This document shows positions 25,814 through 33,433 of a DNA stretch of 64,000 nt, piece by piece. This stretch comes from Andreprevotia sp. IGB-42 (lineage in GTDB: Bacteria > Pseudomonadota > Gammaproteobacteria > Burkholderiales > Chitinibacteraceae), in NCBI RefSeq assembly GCF_009848685.1, contig NZ_WXTX01000014.1, positions 1-64,000 of the forward strand, written 5' to 3'. A model generated the notes under the pieces. It saw nothing but the letters and a program-made list of their open reading frames with translations, was not told the origin of the DNA and ran no database searches. The first letter of the stretch is position 1; each line of letters begins with the position of its first letter. A program made the translations under genes and the position numbers.

Positions 25814-26803
25814 ATGCCATCCCGCTTCTCCACCCTGTTTGCACTGCTCATCGCAGCGCTGGCTGCCAACACGATCGCCGCGCAATCCGCAACAGCGCCG
25901 GCTGCGCTGGCACTGCCCGACGACTGGTACCCGGAAAGCGTGGCGCGCGATGCGGATGGTGCGTTCTACGCCGGCAGTTGGCGCCAGGGCGCGGTAGTGC
26001 GCATCGCCGCCGATGGCAGCAGCCGGATGCTGGTGCCACCCGGCTCGAATGGCCTTGCCAATGTGCAGGGGGTACTGGTGGATGAAACCGCTCAATTACT
26101 GTGGGTATGCTCGGGTAATATGGGCTTCACCACGGTGCCGCAGACCCCCAGCGCCCTGAAAAGCTATGCGCTCGCCAGCGGCAAGCCGGTAGCCAGCTAT
26201 CTACTGCCGGACCGTGGCTATTGCAACGATCTGGTGCAGGACAGCCACGGCACGCTGTACGTGAGTGATTCGAAAAACCCGCGTGTGCTGCGCCTGCCAC
26301 GCGATGGTGCCGCACTGCAGGTATGGCTGGCGCTCGCCGACCATCCTGCAGGCAAGGATGGCTTTTTCTTCAACGGCATCGCGCTCGACGGCGACGACCA
26401 GCTTTACCTGAGCGAGGTATCCGCCACCGATCACCTGCTGCGCATCGGCATTACCGCAGACGGCACGCCCGCCGCACCGGCAACCATCCGCTTTGCACGC
26501 CCGCTGAAGAATGCCGATGCCATCCGCAGCGCCGGCCCGGGCAGGCTGGTAATTTTCGAGAGCAACGCGTTCGGCAACGACGGGCCGTACGGCGGCCAGA
26601 TCAGCATCGCCAGCATTTCCGACAACACCGGCACGCTGCAGACGCTGGTTGCCGGTTTGAATGATCCATCGTCCGGCGTGGTGGCCGATGGGCGCGTGTA
26701 TTTCATCGAATCGAAGTACGGGCTGCTGATCAAGCGCACGCAGGATAAACTGCCGATACCGCAGCACGTGCCTTTCGATTTGCAATCGCAGCCGTTGCCG
26801 TAA
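25814..26803 (+). CDS. Secreted SMP-30/gluconolactonase-like beta-propeller protein
   Basis: The 329-residue precursor starts with a signal peptide (MPSRFSTLFALLIAALAANTIAA) and folds as a six-bladed propeller of the SMP-30/strictosidine-synthase type: DDWYPESVARDADGAFYAGS, RGYCNDLVQDSHGTLYVSDS, FFNGIALDGDDQLYLSE, LNDPSSGVVADGRVYFIESK. Relatives are lactonases with a bound divalent metal, and the Glu/Asn/Asp pattern fits partly. The substrate is not predictable. The AGGTG ribosome binding site precedes ATG 25814. A divergent LysR gene is the likely regulator. Confidence 0.8.
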   Translation: MPSRFSTLFALLIAALAANTIAAQSATAPAALALPDDWYPESVARDADGAFYAGSWRQGAVVRIAADGSSRMLVPPGSNGLANVQGVLVDETAQLLWVCSGNMGFTTVPQTPSALKSYALASGKPVASYLLPDRGYCNDLVQDSHGTLYVSDSKNPRVLRLPRDGAALQVWLALADHPAGKDGFFFNGIALDGDDQLYLSEVSATDHLLRIGITADGTPAAPATIRFARPLKNADAIRSAGPGRLVIFESNAFGNDGPYGGQISIASISDNTGTLQTLVAGLNDPSSGVVADGRVYFIESKYGLLIKRTQDKLPIPQHVPFDLQSQPLP

Positions 26804-26819
26804 GCGGCAGTCGCCGCAC

Positions 26820-27212
26820 TCACACCAGCGGCACAGTCACCAGCATGTTGGCATCGCGGCAGAGCAGCCAGCGGCCGTTTTCGCGCCGGAGCACGCTCAG
26901 CGTGTTGCCGGCGCGCTGCCTGACATCCCCCCCGTTGCGCGGGGTGATCGTCACCACCAGCCCGGTCCAGCAATACGCGTAGTCACCCTGCATGCGGATT
27001 TCCTCTACGGTCTGCGTGTAGTCGATGCCGTATTCGCCGATCACCGAGCGGAACACGGCGGCAAATGCAGCCGCACCGTGCATCGGCGGCTGGCCCGGTT
27101 GCAGGAACACCACATCATCGGTACACAGCGCCTGCAGTTGCGCCGCATCACCATGCTGCGTGGCTTCGCGCCAGTCCGCCAGCAGATCACGTATTGCCTG
27201 TTCATCCTGCAT
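26820..27212 (-). CDS. SnoaL-like/DUF4440 (NTF2-fold) protein
   Basis: The 130-residue protein has the cone-shaped NTF2 fold pattern of the SgcJ/EcaC or DUF4440 families: AIRDLLADWREATQHGDAAQ, LCTDDVVFLQPGQPPMHG, VEEIRMQGDYAYCWTGLVVT, TLSVLRRENGRWLLCRDANM. Members bind small molecules or act as isomerase-like enzymes; many have no assigned activity. It is convergent with the propeller gene and 58 bases from the HD-GYP gene on the same strand, possibly cotranscribed. Confidence 0.85.
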   Translation of the reverse strand: MQDEQAIRDLLADWREATQHGDAAQLQALCTDDVVFLQPGQPPMHGAAAFAAVFRSVIGEYGIDYTQTVEEIRMQGDYAYCWTGLVVTITPRNGGDVRQRAGNTLSVLRRENGRWLLCRDANMLVTVPLV

Positions 27213-27270
27213 TCATCCCTCCTTGAAGGCCGTCCCGCTGCCGCGGCAGCAGCATTGGTACAGGCAGGCG

Positions 27271-30204
27271 CTAATCGGGCAGCCCGTTCAGCAGTGCTGC
27301 CTCATCCACCGGATCGATCTGCTGCGGCTGCATGTAGCGCTGCGCGTATTCCAGATACACCTGCGAACGGATGAACAGCCGGAACAGCCCCGGGTCCACA
27401 TGTGCATCCTGTGCCATGCGTGCCATGATCTTCAGCGATTCGGACAAGGTCTTGCCTTTCTTGTACGGGCGATCGATAGCGGTCAGCGCTTCGAAAATAT
27501 CGGCAATCGCCATCATGCGTGCGGTCAGACTCATCTCGTCACGCTTGAGCCGCTTCGGATAACCGGTGCCATCCATTTTCTCGTGATGGCCGCCGGCAAT
27601 TTCCGGCACGCGCCGCAGGTGGCGCGGGAACGGCAGCTTGTTCAGCATCACGATGGTCTGCACGATGTGCTCGTTGATCTTGTAGCGCTCTTCCTCGGAC
27701 AGCGTACCGCGTGCCACCGCCAGGTTGTAGATCTCGCCACGGTTGTACAGGTGCGCGGGCACTTTCATGTCGAAGCCATGGCCCTGCGGCAACTGATCGC
27801 GCGGGCCGCGCGCGAACACGTGGTCCGGCCGGTCTGCCAGCAGCGGCTCATCCACCGGTAACGCAGCTTCCGGCGCGCTGGCCTTGCGCTCGGCCTCTTC
27901 GTGCGAGATACCGATGCGGTCGGACAAGGTGCGGCGCCATGTCCTGGCGGCAATCGCCTTCACGCGCTCCACGCGGTCCGGCGCCATGAATTCGCCACCC
28001 AGATTGCATTCGGCAATGAAGGCGAAATCATCATCCAGCTGCTGCAATTGTTCATCCAGCAGCAGCTTCAGCCGCGCCGGATCGCCACCGGCCACCACCG
28101 CATGCCAGTAATCGATTTCCGCATCGCGCTTGAGCACCTCGAAGCGCATGCGCACCTCGTGGATGCGGTCATACAGCGTTTCCAGCTTGGTCGCCTTGTC
28201 GACCACGTATTCCGGCGTGGTGACCTTGCCGCAATCGTGCAACCATGCAGCAATATGCAGCTCTTCCCATTCATCCGGGCTGAGCGTGAAGGTGGCGTAG
28301 GGGCCGCTTTCGTCCCGCTCCGCCGCGCGCGCCAGCATCTTGGTCAGCTCCGGCACCCGCTGGCAGTGGCCGCCGGTGTACGGGCTCTTGGCATCGATGG
28401 CACCGGCAATCAGCTGGATGAACGATTCGAGCAATACCTTCTGCTCCAGGATCAGCCGCTGGGTTTCGATCGCAATCGCCGCCGTGCCCGATACCGCCCC
28501 TACCAGCGCCAGCAGCGCGTCATCGGTATGCTGGTTGCGCTCGTCCTGCAGCAGCACCAGTACGCCCAGGCACTCGTCCTGCTGGTTTTTCAGCGGCACC
28601 GCCAGCACGGTCAGCGGGTGATCGAATGAATGCAGCGAGCCGAACAGCAGCCCCAGCGCCAGTGCATCCAGCGATGTCTGGATGGTGCGGCCGGCTGCAT
28701 ATGCCTGCCAGGCCGGGTGTTCCGCGTCATCGGCGGCCAGTTGCGCCAGTTGCTGCACCGGCTCGCGCAGTGCGTTGCTGCCCCAGCGCGCCTGCGCAGG
28801 CCGCAGGCTGTCATCCACTTCATGCAGATAGATGATGCCGCCCGATGCGCGGGCAATATCGGTAGTCTCTTCCAGCAGGCGCGCGATCAGCGAGCTGAAC
28901 TCTTTCTCGCTGGCCAGCGCCTGACCGATATCGAGGAAGTTGCGGATGGTCGACTTCATCTTGCCCATCGATCGGGCCAGTTCATCGATTTCGTAAATGC
29001 GCGAACGCACCGCGATAGGCTTGTCGAAGCGCAGCGCCTGGATTTCCTTGGCCTCTTCCACCAGCGCGCGGATCGGATTGGATGCCAGCCTGGACAGCCA
29101 GATGGCAATCAGCACCGAAACAGCCACCAGCACTGCAGTAATCATCAGCGAACGGGTACGCAATGCCATCGCGTCACCAAGCAGCTCCTCCTGGGGGGCG
29201 GCCACCGCCAGATACATGGGCGTGCCACCGGAAACCGGTATCGGGGCAAGAAAACCATGCCAGTCCTTGCCACCCACGTCGAACGCGGCCCCCGCACCGG
29301 CCGCCTCGCCCTGCTGTGCCAGCTTGTTCAGCGCCGGGATACCCAGCTCCTCCAGTTTGGCCAGATGAGCCTGCTCGCCCTGCTTCTGCCGGGTCAGCCG
29401 GGCCGGATCACGGTAAGCCAGCACATCCCTGGACGGGCTGAACAGCGCCAGTTCGGCGCTCGGGGAAATCCGCTGGCTGGCCAGCAGGCTGCTCAATTCA
29501 CCTAGCGTGATATCGGCAGCCACCACCGCATCGCCATTTTCGCTGCGGCGTGCAAATGTCGTACCCACTTCTTTCACGCTGAAAAAAAGGTAGGGATCCG
29601 TCACATAAAGATCGGCCTGCCCGATCGCGGTTTTGTACCAGGGGCGCGTGCGTGGGTCGAACTGGTAATCGGGCTGCGAGCTATCGCGCATCAGTTGCAG
29701 GCCGGCATCGTAGAACAGGTATTTGCCGTGGATGCCATCCGCGCGATGCTCGACGCTCTGCACCATGAACATCGCCCCTTCAGGGGTTTCGAAACGCTGC
29801 TGCAGCAGTTTCGAACTGTCCAGGCGGCGCACCAGGAAGAAATCGCCGTTCTGGTACCCCACGTATACCGACGCAAGGCCGAAATTGCCGCGCAGCGCCT
29901 CGGCGAAGTACGGCAGGCTTTGCAACCGCTCGCCCAGCGAGCCGGCAAACATGATGCGCTGGTGCGACATCAGGTTCACCACCATGCGCGTGGGCTCGTA
30001 ACGCGATTCGATGGTCTTGACGGTTTGCGCGCCAATGCGGTTGAACAGCGCTTCGGATGCGGACAGCAGCATGCGGCTGGTCTGGCTGTACTGGTAAGCA
30101 ATGTTCACCATTGCAAACACTGCGATCAGGGCAACGAAAAGTGTAGAAATATGCAGGTACAGCGGGTAACGCGGGCGTAGTGGTTTTGCTTCCGGGATAC
30201 TCAT
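27271..30204 (-). CDS. Membrane HD-GYP phosphodiesterase with dCache, HAMP and GAF domains
   Basis: The 977-residue protein has a transmembrane helix at about 18-38, a periplasmic double-Cache sensor (about 40-340, with FDPRTRPWYKTA and LYVTDPYLFFSVKEVGTTFA), and a second transmembrane helix at about 352-372. HAMP (about 373-425), GAF-like (about 440-600) and HD-GYP (about 610-960) regions follow. The HD motif HDCGKVTTPEYVVDKATKLE starts near 655 and the GYP motif HHEKMDGTGYP near 871, about 215 residues apart, much more than in short HD-GYP proteins, because of an insert. The metal residues and GYP are present, so c-di-GMP hydrolysis to GMP or pGpG is likely, controlled by an extracellular ligand. 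Confidence 0.9.
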   Translation of the reverse strand: MSIPEAKPLRPRYPLYLHISTLFVALIAVFAMVNIAYQYSQTSRMLLSASEALFNRIGAQTVKTIESRYEPTRMVVNLMSHQRIMFAGSLGERLQSLPYFAEALRGNFGLASVYVGYQNGDFFLVRRLDSSKLLQQRFETPEGAMFMVQSVEHRADGIHGKYLFYDAGLQLMRDSSQPDYQFDPRTRPWYKTAIGQADLYVTDPYLFFSVKEVGTTFARRSENGDAVVAADITLGELSSLLASQRISPSAELALFSPSRDVLAYRDPARLTRQKQGEQAHLAKLEELGIPALNKLAQQGEAAGAGAAFDVGGKDWHGFLAPIPVSGGTPMYLAVAAPQEELLGDAMALRTRSLMITAVLVAVSVLIAIWLSRLASNPIRALVEEAKEIQALRFDKPIAVRSRIYEIDELARSMGKMKSTIRNFLDIGQALASEKEFSSLIARLLEETTDIARASGGIIYLHEVDDSLRPAQARWGSNALREPVQQLAQLAADDAEHPAWQAYAAGRTIQTSLDALALGLLFGSLHSFDHPLTVLAVPLKNQQDECLGVLVLLQDERNQHTDDALLALVGAVSGTAAIAIETQRLILEQKVLLESFIQLIAGAIDAKSPYTGGHCQRVPELTKMLARAAERDESGPYATFTLSPDEWEELHIAAWLHDCGKVTTPEYVVDKATKLETLYDRIHEVRMRFEVLKRDAEIDYWHAVVAGGDPARLKLLLDEQLQQLDDDFAFIAECNLGGEFMAPDRVERVKAIAARTWRRTLSDRIGISHEEAERKASAPEAALPVDEPLLADRPDHVFARGPRDQLPQGHGFDMKVPAHLYNRGEIYNLAVARGTLSEEERYKINEHIVQTIVMLNKLPFPRHLRRVPEIAGGHHEKMDGTGYPKRLKRDEMSLTARMMAIADIFEALTAIDRPYKKGKTLSESLKIMARMAQDAHVDPGLFRLFIRSQVYLEYAQRYMQPQQIDPVDEAALLNGLPD

Positions 30205-30332
30205 TGCGACACCGCCGTAAGTGGTTTTACCTGAGCTTATTCTTTGATTACATCAAGCTCAAGACTAGCCCGATAAACCTGCGCCAGCAGGCCATTTTCC
30301 CGCTGCGCCGCAACGCCGGGCGCAGGCACTCG

Positions 30333-30341
30333 TGCTAGAAT
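30333..30341 (+). promoter_or_regulatory. Extended -10 promoter element of the aminotransferase gene
   Basis: TGCTAGAAT lies 77 bases before ATG 30418 and matches the element before the rep-like helicase gene. No clear -35 box is visible. The 213-base gap from the divergent HD-GYP gene holds nothing else I can name. Confidence 0.45.
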
Positions 30342-30417
30342 TGCGCGGTTCCGATTTTCCAATTTATGGTCCATGGCACACGTACCCATGGCCGCACTGC
30401 CACGCATGGAGAGCAGC

Positions 30418-31620
30418 ATGAGCAACTCGATTTTTGCCGCCGTCGAACTGGCGCCTCGCGACCCGATCCTGGGCCTGAACGAAGCCTTCAACGCAGATAC
30501 CCGTGAAACCAAGGTGAATCTGGGCGTGGGCGTGTACTACGACGACAATGGCAAGATCCCGCTGCTGGCTGCTGTAAAGGCCGCTGAACAGACTCGCCTG
30601 CAAACCCAGCCGCCACGTGGCTACCAGCCTATCGAAGGCCTGGGTGCATACAACACCGCCGTGCAGAACCTGCTGTTCGGCACGGGTTCCGAACTGACCA
30701 GCGAAGGACGCGTGATCACTGCCGAAGCGCTGGGCGGCACCGGCGCACTGAAGATCGGTGCAGACTTCCTCAAGCGCCTCAATTCGGATGCCAAGGTCTA
30801 CATCAGCGATCCAAGCTGGGAAAACCACCGCGCACTGTTCGAATCGGCCGGTTTCGTGGTCGAAAACTACCCGTATTACGATGCAAGCACCCGTGGAGTG
30901 AACTTCGCCGCCATGAAGGCTGCGCTGCTGTCGTACGCACCGGGCTCGGTGATCGTGCTGCACGCCTGCTGCCACAACCCGACCGGCGCCGACCTGTCGG
31001 ATGCGCAGTGGGCTGAAGTGGTGGAAACCTGCCGCGAGCGCGGCCTGGTGCCGTTCCTCGACATGGCCTACCAGGGCTTTGCCGATGGCATCGAAGCCGA
31101 CGCGGTTGCCGTGCGCCTGTTCTCGGCCTCCGGCCTGCAGTTCTTCGTATCCAGCTCGTTCTCCAAGAGCTTCTCGCTGTACGGCGAGCGCGTCGGCGCG
31201 CTGTCCATCGTCACCGCCAGCAAGGACGAAGCCAGCCGCGTACTCAGCCAGCTCAAGCGCGTGATCCGCACCAACTACTCCAACCCGCCCATCCATGGCG
31301 GCGCCGTGGTTGCTGCCGTGCTGTCCAGCCCGGAACTGCGCCAGCAGTGGGAAGACGAACTCGCCGGCATGCGTGAGCGCATCCGCGCAATGCGCACCGG
31401 CCTCGTCGAAGCCATCAAGGCGGCCGGCGTCACACAGGATTTCAGCTTCGTGATCGCCCAGCGCGGCATGTTCAGCTACACCGGCCTGACCGCCGCACAA
31501 GTGGAAACCCTGAAGAACGACTTCGGCATCTACGCGGTATCCACCGGCCGTATCTGCCTTGCTGCGCTCAACAGCAAGAACATCGGTTACGTGGCCCAAT
31601 CCATCGCCAAGGTGCTCTGA
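30418..31620 (+). CDS. Aspartate/aromatic amino acid aminotransferase
   Basis: This 400-residue class I PLP enzyme transfers amino groups between glutamate and oxaloacetate or aromatic keto acids. Landmarks are LAPRDPILGLNEAFNAD, KVNLGVGVYYDDNGKIPLL, EALGGTGALKIGADF, the PLP-contacting HACCHNPTGADL, DMAYQGF, the Schiff-base lysine in SSSFSKSFSLYGERVGAL and the carboxylate-binding arginine region near RICLAALN. It belongs to the AspC/TyrB group; choosing between them needs comparison. GGAG sits six bases before ATG 30418, which is why that start is preferred over upstream ATGs. It is flanked by its own promoter and terminator. Confidence 0.93.
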   Translation: MSNSIFAAVELAPRDPILGLNEAFNADTRETKVNLGVGVYYDDNGKIPLLAAVKAAEQTRLQTQPPRGYQPIEGLGAYNTAVQNLLFGTGSELTSEGRVITAEALGGTGALKIGADFLKRLNSDAKVYISDPSWENHRALFESAGFVVENYPYYDASTRGVNFAAMKAALLSYAPGSVIVLHACCHNPTGADLSDAQWAEVVETCRERGLVPFLDMAYQGFADGIEADAVAVRLFSASGLQFFVSSSFSKSFSLYGERVGALSIVTASKDEASRVLSQLKRVIRTNYSNPPIHGGAVVAAVLSSPELRQQWEDELAGMRERIRAMRTGLVEAIKAAGVTQDFSFVIAQRGMFSYTGLTAAQVETLKNDFGIYAVSTGRICLAALNSKNIGYVAQSIAKVL

Positions 31621-31642
31621 TCCCGCACCGCCGGACAGCATG

Positions 31643-31671
31643 AAAAAACCCGGCTGCGAAGCCGGGTTTTT
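31643..31671. terminator. Bidirectional Rho-independent terminator
   Basis: CCCGGC-TGCGAA-GCCGGG is flanked by six A and five T. It lies 23 bases after the aminotransferase stop and downstream of the convergent membrane-protein gene at 31738. Confidence 0.9.
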
Positions 31672-31737
31672 CTTTGGGTGCCGTTGCTGTAACCGCTACT
31701 GCAAGCATTGTGGCAATCACAAGCTGCCGATGCGATC

Positions 31738-32373
31738 TCAGTGTTCTGCGTGTGCTTTTTCAGCCGGGGCCTTTTCTGCCGGTGCTTTTTCCGCGGCAGG
31801 TTTGGCACCGGGCTTGCTGCCTTCCGCCGCCTTGCCGTCGGACGTCGGTGCCTTCGATACCCCCAGGCAATCCTTCCAGTCTGCGCCCTTGGAGCCGGTG
31901 CTCAGTACGCAGTCGCCTTTCTTGGCAAACTTCGGCGTGACCGATGCGCCGCTGGGCGCTGCCGCTTCGCTGCCATGTGCATCCGCCTCGCCATGCGCGG
32001 CAGCAGGTGCCGCTGCAGCCGGCCGCGCGTCGGCATTTCCACCACGGCCAGCTTGCTGCTGCGCTTCATCAAGCTTGAGTTCCAGATCGTGGATTTCGTC
32101 CCGTTTTTCCTTGAGCTCTTCACGCATTTTTTCCACCCGCCCTTCCGACTCCTTGCGCAAATCGACTGACTCGGCCAGCGCGGTCTTGAGCTTGATGATC
32201 TGCTCCACATAGCCCTTGCGCTCGAACTGCCGCTTGGCCATGCCGATACCCACCCCGATGCATACAAGGATGATCACCGCCAGCACGCCGCCACCGATCA
32301 TCAGTGGCAACATCAGCTTCCTGGCTTTGGGTTCCGCCGGCTGGGCGGCTTCTGCGTGAGTGGGTTCGGACAT
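31738..32373 (-). CDS. Single-pass membrane protein with coiled coil and Ala/Lys-rich tail
   Basis: The 211-residue protein has a short acidic cytoplasmic start (MSEPTHAEAAQPAEPKARK), one transmembrane helix (about 25-47), a coiled coil (about 55-105, with KTALAESVDLRKESEGRVEK), a low-complexity Ala/Gly region, a small motif with two cysteines (KGDCVLSTGS, WKDCLGV) at about 152-170, and a repetitive tail of PAEKA units. I do not recognise the family. It lies upstream of a convergent terminator and may follow the LEA-type lipoprotein operon. The repeats could vary in number between strains. Confidence 0.65.
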   Translation of the reverse strand: MSEPTHAEAAQPAEPKARKLMLPLMIGGGVLAVIILVCIGVGIGMAKRQFERKGYVEQIIKLKTALAESVDLRKESEGRVEKMREELKEKRDEIHDLELKLDEAQQQAGRGGNADARPAAAAPAAAHGEADAHGSEAAAPSGASVTPKFAKKGDCVLSTGSKGADWKDCLGVSKAPTSDGKAAEGSKPGAKPAAEKAPAEKAPAEKAHAEH

Positions 32374-32437
32374 GATCTCAATCAAAAATGTATATAAAGC
32401 GGACGAGACAGCTTAGCCAATAGCGGCCTGCACTGGC

Positions 32438-32917
32438 TTAAAAATTTTCGCTGCCGGGCACAAGCTGATTGAACAGGCCCTTCAGCGCCGGCAGATCACC
32501 CTCGTAGGCAAACGGCACGCCATCGGCGCGCATCGGCACGAACAACCGACCTGCCAGCGTATATTTTCCTTCGCCCTGCACCGCACGCCATGCCTTGAGC
32601 AAGCCGGACAGATTGGCCGTCACCTCCACCGGCACCAGTGCCTCGCCCAACGCAGGCAGCGTCACGCGCTCATGCGATACGCCCTGCGCCAGCGGCTTGC
32701 CGGCAATCGCCAGCGTGGTATCGAGCCCGTCGATCGGTATATCGACCTTGTTGGGATTCTGCACCCGCAGCGTCAGCACGAAACGCTGCTCCAGCAAGCC
32801 CGCCTGCTTGAGGCGAACATCGGCAATGCTCAGCCGCGGCTTTTCGAAATGCTCCGGTATGCCGGCACATGCGGCCAGCCACAGGCAGGCCATCAACAAC
32901 AGATAACGCTTCATCAT
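32438..32917 (-). CDS. LEA type 2 family lipoprotein
   Basis: The 159-residue precursor has a lipobox LAAC at about residues 14-17 and a mature LEA14-like (WHy) domain: KPRLSIADVRLKQAGLLEQR, FVLTLRVQNPNKVDIPIDGL, THE LAIAGKPLAQGVS segment and the final PALKGLFNQLVPG. Bacterial LEA2 lipoproteins are envelope proteins of unknown exact role, sometimes tied to desiccation or outer-membrane stability. Its start overlaps the thioesterase stop by four bases (ATGA), so the two are coupled. Confidence 0.85.
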   Translation of the reverse strand: MMKRYLLLMACLWLAACAGIPEHFEKPRLSIADVRLKQAGLLEQRFVLTLRVQNPNKVDIPIDGLDTTLAIAGKPLAQGVSHERVTLPALGEALVPVEVTANLSGLLKAWRAVQGEGKYTLAGRLFVPMRADGVPFAYEGDLPALKGLFNQLVPGSENF

Positions 32918-33324
32918 TCGGCCCCTTTCATCGCGCCCAGCCGGCTGGCCAACTCGCCTTCGATCACCAATGCGCCCGCGGTATCCGGGTGCACCACCGC
33001 CAGCGTCACATCGGCCTCGGCCACCAGCTTGCCGTTGTCGGCGCGCACGATACGCTGCGTCACGATGGCAGCGCGCTCTTCCAGTTGTGCCAGTTGCGTT
33101 TCGATCACCAGCACATCGCCCATCGTCGCCGGGCGCTTGTAGCGGATGTCGATCCGTGTCACCACCAGCGCCAGTTGCTGCTGCATGAACCAGCCGATGT
33201 CGCTGGCATCCTCCAGCAAGCCCCAGCGCGCCTCTTCCAGAAACTCCAGGTAACGTGCATTGTTCACGTGGCCATACAGGTCCAGATGGTAACCGCGGAC
33301 CTTGATTTCGGTTTTGTGCAGCAT
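32914..33324 (-). CDS. YbgC/4-hydroxybenzoyl-CoA thioesterase family protein
   Basis: The 136-residue hotdog-fold protein begins KTEIKVRGYHLDLYGHVNNA and has RYLEFLEEARW, the active-site pattern of the 4HBT/YbgC acyl-CoA thioesterases; here the catalytic Asp is in HLDLYGHVN. The strand IDIRYKRPATMGD is also typical. It hydrolyses some acyl-CoA in the cytoplasm; the physiological acyl group is unknown. It precedes and overlaps the LEA2 lipoprotein gene and is divergent from the AsmA gene. Confidence 0.9.
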   Translation of the reverse strand: MLHKTEIKVRGYHLDLYGHVNNARYLEFLEEARWGLLEDASDIGWFMQQQLALVVTRIDIRYKRPATMGDVLVIETQLAQLEERAAIVTQRIVRADNGKLVAEADVTLAVVHPDTAGALVIEGELASRLGAMKGAE

Positions 33325-33433
33325 CGGTTTAGCCGTTGGTCAGGAAATGCCACGAATTTTAGCACTTTGATTTCTGGCGGGTCTTGGTGATAATCGGTCG
33401 CATCCCTTGCTGGCCCAACTAACATCAAATCCA

